From Dehalobacter alkaniphilus (GTDB taxonomy: Bacteria; Bacillota; Desulfitobacteriia; Desulfitobacteriales; Syntrophobotulaceae), in the NCBI GenBank assembly GCA_040500365.1, contig CP148031.1, positions 1,550,001 to 1,614,000 of the forward strand: a DNA stretch of 64,000 nucleotides. Reading direction: 5' to 3'. The position numbers and the translations under genes were made by a program. The notes below the pieces were generated by a model that ran no database searches, had not been told where the DNA came from, and was given only the letters and a program-made list of their open reading frames with translations. Positions 59,302 to 64,000 of the stretch are shown piece by piece (the stretch's first letter is position 1; each line of letters starts with the position of its first letter).

Positions 59302-60093
59302 ATGAATGAACCAATCACTGAACGTACGCCGCTTGTTATCGCGGCTGAGATTAATAGGATCAAACAACAGACATGTAAAATCATGCTTACCAATGCCATT
59401 GAGGTTGGCAAGCGCCTGAAGGAGGCCAAGGCCCTGCTTCCGCATGGAGAATGGGGAAAATGGTTGATCGAATCGGTGAGCTATTCCCAGCGCACAGCCA
59501 ACAGACTAATGCAGCTCTTTGAAGAATATGGAGATAAACTGTTCGTTTCCGTCGATGACGGGGGGAACTCAAATTCGTCAGCGCTGACGAATTTGACCTA
59601 CTATCAGGCCCTCCTTCTTCTGGGGATTCCGGAAGATGAGCGGGAGAAATTTATCCTGCAGCATGATGTTAAAGATATGACTTCCCGGGAGCTTGGTCAG
59701 ACTCTCAAAGAACGGAACCAAACTGCTCCGGAGAAAGTGCAGGCTCAAGTCACCCCCATACCAAATAATCCTCAGGATATCAAAATAGAATATATAACCG
59801 TCAAAAAAACCGACAAACCAAAAAGTGGGCCAAAAACTGCAGTCCCCTCAACCTTTACCACAAAGTATGAAGAAAAATGCGCCGCTTGCTGCAAAACTAT
59901 CGCCGATACATTCTACGAACTGCTGACAGCGCTCGGCCAACTGGCCAGACTTGATCCGGCGGTAAAGGAAAAATGCAATAAAGACGCGAGCCGGCTTGCA
60001 GAAAATATGGTCGAAAGGCTTAAAGAGTGGCCGCCTGTTATCAAGACGAATATGACGACGGTTGAAACGTACGCCACTCATGAAAGGTGGTAA
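59302..60093 (+). CDS. DUF3102-domain protein
   Basis: 263 residues. The N-terminal DUF3102 domain (about 10-130) has IAAEINRIKQQTCKIMLTNAIEVGKRL, then LLPHGEWGKWLIESVSYSQRTANRLMQLF. This domain occurs in phage, plasmid and integrative element proteins, probably as a DNA-binding or ParB-associated module. The C-terminal part contains CAACCKTIADTFYELLTAL and is helical. GGCGGGAA lies before the ATG. It shows that this accessory island includes mobile-element debris beyond the cassette array. Confidence 0.8.
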   Translation: MNEPITERTPLVIAAEINRIKQQTCKIMLTNAIEVGKRLKEAKALLPHGEWGKWLIESVSYSQRTANRLMQLFEEYGDKLFVSVDDGGNSNSSALTNLTYYQALLLLGIPEDEREKFILQHDVKDMTSRELGQTLKERNQTAPEKVQAQVTPIPNNPQDIKIEYITVKKTDKPKSGPKTAVPSTFTTKYEEKCAACCKTIADTFYELLTALGQLARLDPAVKEKCNKDASRLAENMVERLKEWPPVIKTNMTTVETYATHERW

Positions 60094-60169
60094 AATGCCA
60101 ACACCTTTATCCGGGAGTCGCTTTGGCCTGCTTCACCATCGGATATGCATTTCCGGACCGTAACGAAAT

Positions 60170-60206
60170 AACAGCTGGAACACCTTTGATTGTGTTCCGG
60201 CTGTTT
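60170..60206 (+). terminator. Rho-independent terminator
   Basis: AACAGCTGGAACAC pairs with GTGTTCCGGCTGTT, followed by TCC; the T-run is short. Confidence 0.6.
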
Positions 60207-60269
60207 CCATATACCACTATTTATGATTATAGTAGGAAATGGTTCAGATTAATTTGCACAAATTGATAG

Positions 60270-60605
60270 GTAGAGGATACATTAAATGAAGTTGGCATAA
60301 GAACAATTAAACAATTGCTTGAAGCTGGTAGTAAGCAAGCTTGGCTGAGAATAGAAGAAATTGATGACGCTGCATGTATCAATAGGTTATATGCTTTAGA
60401 AGGAGCAATACAGGGAATTAGATGGTATGATCTTTCAGAAGCTGTAAAAGGTGAGTTAAAGGAGTTTTATAACCTAAGGTTGACAGACAGCCTGTACAAG
60501 TGCCAAAATAGACCAGGTAAGAAAAAAGGGAATACATCGATCAAAATGACAGATAAGGAGACCGTATGGCAACAATTCAATTTATTCTTCAATCCATTAT
60601 TTTAG
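60270..60605 (+). pseudogene. TfoX C-terminal-domain fragment
   Basis: The frame from 60270 reads DTLNEVGIRTIKQLLEAGSK, then AWLRIEEIDDAACINRLYAL and GAIQGIRWYDLSEAVKGELK. This is the TfoX_C fold of competence-regulator-like proteins (family members also occur alone). An in-frame stop at 60267 removes the first helix, and the preceding bases show a possible frameshift. No ribosome binding site is seen. The 3' end runs into uppP in another frame. Likely a decayed gene. Confidence 0.6.
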
Positions 60606-61411
60606 GCATCGTGGAAGGGATCACGGAGTTCCTGCCGGTCTCATCGACAGGCCATTTGATTATTTTTCAAAATTTAATCAACTTTCAGGGTACCAATCCG
60701 CATTATGTGGAAATGTATACCTATGTCATTCAGCTTGGAGCGATTTTGGCGGTCATTGTACTCTATTGGAAGAAGATCAAACAGACGCTGGTGGATTTCT
60801 TCCCGTCCAAAGTCGGCTACCAGGAATCCGGACTGAAATTCTGGCTGATGATTGTGCTGGCGTGCATTCCGGGCGCTACAATCGGGATTCTGTTTGACGA
60901 TACCGCGGAAAAATACCTGTTTTCCCCGATTCCTGTGGCAATAACGCTTTTCCTCGGTGCAATCTTGATGATCTACGCCGAGAATAGGCTTAGAAAGAAT
61001 GCCCCGGTCGGACGGGACTTGAATGTTTCTCCAAGACAGGCGGTCATGATTGGTTTATTTCAATGTTTGGCCGTTATTCCAGGAATGTCCCGTTCGGCAT
61101 CGACGATTATTGGCGGATGGGTAGCCGGGCTGCCGACTGTGGCCGCCACGGAATTTTCGTTCTTCCTGGCGATTCCGGTGATGATTGGGATGAGCCTGCT
61201 GAAGGTTGTTAAAATTGGCGGTCTGGCTATACTTACTTCGCAGGAAATTTTGTCTTTGGCTGTCGGCTTCATTGTATCCTTCCTGGTTGCAGTGATTGTC
61301 ATCCAGAAATTCATTTCGTATTTACAAAGAAAACCGATGCGGATTTTTGCGATCTACAGAATGATATTTGCCGCGTTCGTACTGGCAGCCGGGGTAGCTG
61401 GTTTATTCTAA
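60566..61411 (+). CDS. uppP: Undecaprenyl-diphosphatase
   Basis: 281 residues with about eight membrane helices. It removes one phosphate from undecaprenyl diphosphate to recycle the wall carrier lipid and can give bacitracin resistance. The motifs EGITEFLPVSSTGHL and PGMSRSASTIIGG hold the catalytic residues. AAGGAG precedes the ATG. It marks the return to core-like genes after the accessory island. Confidence 0.95.
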   Translation: MATIQFILQSIILGIVEGITEFLPVSSTGHLIIFQNLINFQGTNPHYVEMYTYVIQLGAILAVIVLYWKKIKQTLVDFFPSKVGYQESGLKFWLMIVLACIPGATIGILFDDTAEKYLFSPIPVAITLFLGAILMIYAENRLRKNAPVGRDLNVSPRQAVMIGLFQCLAVIPGMSRSASTIIGGWVAGLPTVAATEFSFFLAIPVMIGMSLLKVVKIGGLAILTSQEILSLAVGFIVSFLVAVIVIQKFISYLQRKPMRIFAIYRMIFAAFVLAAGVAGLF

Positions 61412-61506
61412 ATCAGCTTGTTTTATCCGAATATCAGTTCTGAAGTTTATCTGACCTTCAAATATTCAGCCGGTTTTTTTGGGACATTTGTCATTGAATA
61501 TTCAAG

Positions 61507-61535
61507 TTGTTTCCGGGTATTTTTTGTGCTAGAAT
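61507..61535 (+). promoter_or_regulatory. Promoter of the proline T-box transcript
   Basis: TTGTTT (61507-61512), a 17-base spacer and TAGAAT (61530-61535), placed directly before the T-box leader. Confidence 0.6.
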
Positions 61536-61541
61536 AAATAG

Positions 61542-61797
61542 GAATTGGAAAATTAAAGCTGATGACCAACCCAGTATGTTAACGGGTCATACAGAGAGGG
61601 GAACTGCGTACACGTGTGTACAAAGCTGGAAGTTCTCTTGATAGTTAACAGAAACCCAGTTGTGAAGTGAGAATGAATAATCCTACGGCTATCTCACCGT
61701 TATCTGAGCTTGAAGCGGCGTATTCGCAATTAAGGTGGTACCGCGGAAGATATACTTCTTTCGTCCTTAGATGGACAGAGAAGTATTTATTTTTTTC
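61542..61797 (+). ncRNA. T-box leader, probably proline-specific
   Basis: The T-box sequence AAGGTGGTACCGCGG (61732-61746) is exact. The terminator ATACTTCTTTCGTCC/GGACAGAGAAGTAT (61753-61786) ends in TTATTTTTTT. The upstream Stem I region contains AGAGAGGGGAACTG and the 3' strand GAAACCCAG. The codon CCC at 61655-61657, which follows GAA as specifiers do, would match tRNA-Pro(GGG); ACC (Thr) one base earlier is less likely. Uncharged tRNA would stabilise the antiterminator and turn on proC and proB downstream. Confidence 0.88.
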
Positions 61798-61916
61798 TGC
61801 AGAAAGTATTCTTTAATGAATCAAAATGATTTGGAAGATATCAAGGGAAAAACTTACAGGAAAAAATGGGTAAAATATTAAAATAAGAAATTTAGGATAG
61901 AATGGGGCGTGTAAAT

Positions 61917-62717
61917 ATGCAAACGATCGGATTTATTGGAACAGGCAATCTGGCTTCGTCCGTGATTAAGGGGTTATCTCAGCAGGACACAGATTTCAGG
62001 ATCATGGCCTATGATGTATTTCAGGAAAAAGCAGCAGCGCTGGCCAAAGCATATGCCGTTACAAGCGCTTCTTTTGCCGAAACCATTCAGGGATCAGATG
62101 TTATATTTCTGGCGGTAAAGCCTAAAGATATCAAAGGTCTTCTTGACCAGCTCGCTCAGTTCAATCTTACAGGAAAGCTTATGATTACGGTAGTAGCAGG
62201 AATAGGATTGTCTGTTTACGAACAGGCGCTTCCGGGCATTGCCGTGATCAGGGTCATGCCCAACACGTCCAGTGCGGTTCTGCAGGCTGTATCCGGGTTG
62301 GCCAGAGGACGCTGTGTCACGGACGGACAGGTAAAAATGGCTGAAACGATCTTTGCTGTTTTGGGAAAATTCCTGTGGATTGACGACAGTAAAATGAATG
62401 CGCTGACTGCCGTCAGCGGCAGTGGCCCGGCCTATTTCTATTTCTTTACGGAACTGATGGCGCTGGCCGGTGAAAAGCTTGGCCTGACGAGAGACGAAGC
62501 TGAATTTCTGGCCGCGGAGACCATGGTTGGCGCAGGGAAAATGCTTGCGGAGAGCGGCAAAACTTCGCTGGAATTAAGAGAAGCTGTTACATCGCCGAAC
62601 GGAACGACCTACGCGGCACTGGAGAGCTTCCGGCAAGCCGGGCTGGCGGATATCGTCGGTCAGGCTATGGAGGCCTGTGCTAAACGGGCTGAAGAGATGG
62701 AAGGAGAGTATGTTTGA
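61917..62717 (+). CDS. proC: Pyrroline-5-carboxylate reductase
   Basis: About 266 residues. It reduces pyrroline-5-carboxylate to proline. The Rossmann motif IGFIGTGNLASSVI is at the N terminus and the C-terminal signature SGSGPAYFYFFTELM with TSPNGTT shapes the active site. Two ATG codons (61902, 61917) are possible; I choose the second because GGGG lies about 10 bases before it and the protein then begins like its family, but 61902 follows AGGA and cannot be excluded. proB starts directly after the stop. Confidence 0.93.
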   Translation: MQTIGFIGTGNLASSVIKGLSQQDTDFRIMAYDVFQEKAAALAKAYAVTSASFAETIQGSDVIFLAVKPKDIKGLLDQLAQFNLTGKLMITVVAGIGLSVYEQALPGIAVIRVMPNTSSAVLQAVSGLARGRCVTDGQVKMAETIFAVLGKFLWIDDSKMNALTAVSGSGPAYFYFFTELMALAGEKLGLTRDEAEFLAAETMVGAGKMLAESGKTSLELREAVTSPNGTTYAALESFRQAGLADIVGQAMEACAKRAEEMEGEYV

Positions 62718-63833
62718 ATGAATACCCTGAAAAGGGCAGTTTTAAAAATAGGCAGCAATAGCTTAAGCCTCGCGGAAGGCGGCATTAATGAAACGGTCAT
62801 CGATCAACTAGCCTGGGTCATTGCTGAGCTGAGAAAGCAGGGAACAGACTGCATTCTGGTTACCTCTGGCGCTGTTGCTGCCGGGATGGCCAAGATGAAG
62901 CTGAAGGAACGTCCGAAGGATATTGTCGGCAAGCAGGCCACAGCGGCTGTTGGGCAGGGAATATTGATTGAAAGGTATTCGTACTATTTTGAGAAATATA
63001 GTATGAGCTGTGCCCAGGTCCTTCTTTCCCGGATCGACTTGGTTGAAGCTGAACATTACCGGAATGCCAAGAATACCTTGGAAAAACTGCTGAACTTCGG
63101 AGTTGTTCCGATCATCAATGAAAATGATACCGTGGTCTTCGAAGAATTATGTTTCGGGGATAACGATAGGTTATCCGCGCTGGTGGCGGGAATGGTCAAC
63201 GCTGATCTATTGGTCCTGCTGACGGACGTGGACGGTTTGTTTACAGCGAACCCTGTGCATCATCCTGACGCCGTTTTGATTACGAAAGTAGAAAACGTGG
63301 CGGAGGTTAAAGGTTTGGCCGATAGCACAGGTTCCGAGATTGGAACCGGCGGTATGGTCACCAAATTAAAGGCTGCTGAAATGGCAACCCGGTTCGGCAC
63401 GCCGACATTTCTGATGAATGCGGCAAGAATTGCCCAAATCAAAGACATTGCCGAAGGAAGCTATCCATTAGGGACCTATTTCCCGCCGTTGAAGCATAAG
63501 CTTAATGGAAAAAAACGCTGGATGGCTTATGCAGCGTTATCGATGGGGACGGTTATTATTGACGCTGGTGCCGAGAAAGCCCTGCTTCATGACGGCAAGA
63601 GCCTGCTCGCTTCCGGAGTAACCGGGATCGAAGGATTTTGGGAGCGCAAAGACCTGATTAAAATTGTGAATAACCGCGGAGAAGAAATTGCCCGCGGGAT
63701 TGTGGAATTCAGCAGTGAAGAGACGGAGAAAGTCAAAGGACGTCATTCTGAGGAAATACGCAGGCTGATTCCGGGTATTAAAGCTGAGGAACTGGTTCAC
63801 AGGGATAACTTGACGATTACGCAGGAATACTGA
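62718..63833 (+). CDS. proB: Glutamate 5-kinase with PUA domain
   Basis: 371 residues. It phosphorylates glutamate in the first step of proline synthesis. LKIGSNSL opens the amino-acid kinase domain, TSGAVAAGMAKM and INENDTVVFEELCFGDND are conserved, and the PUA domain occupies about 280-360 (SMGTVIIDAGAEKALLHDGKSLLASGV). AAGGAGAG lies within the end of proC. The order proC-proB-(proA) under one T-box gives end-product control through tRNA charging. Confidence 0.95.
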   Translation: MNTLKRAVLKIGSNSLSLAEGGINETVIDQLAWVIAELRKQGTDCILVTSGAVAAGMAKMKLKERPKDIVGKQATAAVGQGILIERYSYYFEKYSMSCAQVLLSRIDLVEAEHYRNAKNTLEKLLNFGVVPIINENDTVVFEELCFGDNDRLSALVAGMVNADLLVLLTDVDGLFTANPVHHPDAVLITKVENVAEVKGLADSTGSEIGTGGMVTKLKAAEMATRFGTPTFLMNAARIAQIKDIAEGSYPLGTYFPPLKHKLNGKKRWMAYAALSMGTVIIDAGAEKALLHDGKSLLASGVTGIEGFWERKDLIKIVNNRGEEIARGIVEFSSEETEKVKGRHSEEIRRLIPGIKAEELVHRDNLTITQEY

Positions 63834-63964
63834 TCAGGAATATTCGATAGTTCTTTGTTATGACAGAAAAAGATATTATCAAATTTACGAGAAGATCATA
63901 AAAATATGTTTAGCAATCGAGTAATGATTAATTATTCGAGAGATTGACGGGAGGTTGTTAAATC

Positions 63965-64000
63965 ATGGATTTTGCTAAAGACCTTATCATGATTGGCCAG
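63965..64000 (+). CDS. proA: Start of the next gene, probably gamma-glutamyl phosphate reductase
   Basis: Only 12 codons are visible, MDFAKDLIMIGQ, after GGGAGG. The place directly after proB makes proA likely, but the sequence is too short to prove it. Confidence 0.4.
   Translation, partial: MDFAKDLIMIGQ

Overview
The window comes from the chromosome of an anaerobic, endospore-forming member of the Clostridia. Two alpha/beta-type small acid-soluble spore protein genes, a YtaF-like sporulation gene, a T-box leader, a four-subunit 2-oxoacid:ferredoxin oxidoreductase and the polA-mutM-ytaF-coaE gene order support this. The gene set and codon use feel like Peptococcaceae of the Desulfitobacterium/Dehalobacter type, but that placement is inference.

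Positions 1-44.8 kb and 60.5-64 kb are ordinary core genome. In order they hold: an HD-domain fragment, aconitase, trmL, a WecA/TagO-like transferase, an MBL-fold hydrolase, spore genes, a CBS/HotDog regulator, dnaE, coaD and tRNA-Leu; an operon for a 2-oxoacid:ferredoxin oxidoreductase; a cupin regulator paired with an acyl-CoA ligase; bactofilin; polA-mutM-ABC-F-ytaF-coaE and a lytic transglycosylase; hom-thrB on the minus strand; a complete ilvE-D-B-N-C-leuA-C-D-B branched-chain operon; and a MarR/QueG-like pair with matching operator palindromes. The right end holds uppP and a proline T-box leader that controls proC-proB-(proA).

The interesting part is 45.2-58.1 kb. It reads as a chromosomal integron cassette array without an integrase gene in the window (a CALIN). 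Six attC-like sites of about 76 bp separate plus-strand cassettes. In each cassette the R'' box is the complement of that same cassette's own first bases (GTTRRRY-like), and the match extends to about 20 bp. The cassettes carry a 61-aa unknown protein, a membrane protein, a three-gene SIR2-HerA-KTSC unit (a known type of anti-phage system), a DUF5071-like protein, a VOC-fold protein and a SUMF1-like protein. Two group II introns have entered the array, one exactly at an attC recombination point. An IS4-like element has cut the SUMF1 gene, with a clean 7-bp target duplication. A rifampin ADP-ribosyltransferase gene (arr) lies just past the broken right end. A promoter-like sequence flanked by direct repeats sits at the left end, where attI and Pc would be expected. 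A DUF3102 gene and a broken TfoX C-terminal fragment complete the accessory island.

A second unexplained element is a dispersed family of about 100-bp palindromic repeats, six copies at 3.3, 29.1, 30.3, 33.0, 38.2 and 38.4 kb. They have variable but self-complementary outer arms and internal small hairpins whose loops read ANGGA. Short hairpins with the same loop, on the opposite strand, flank nearly every integron cassette.
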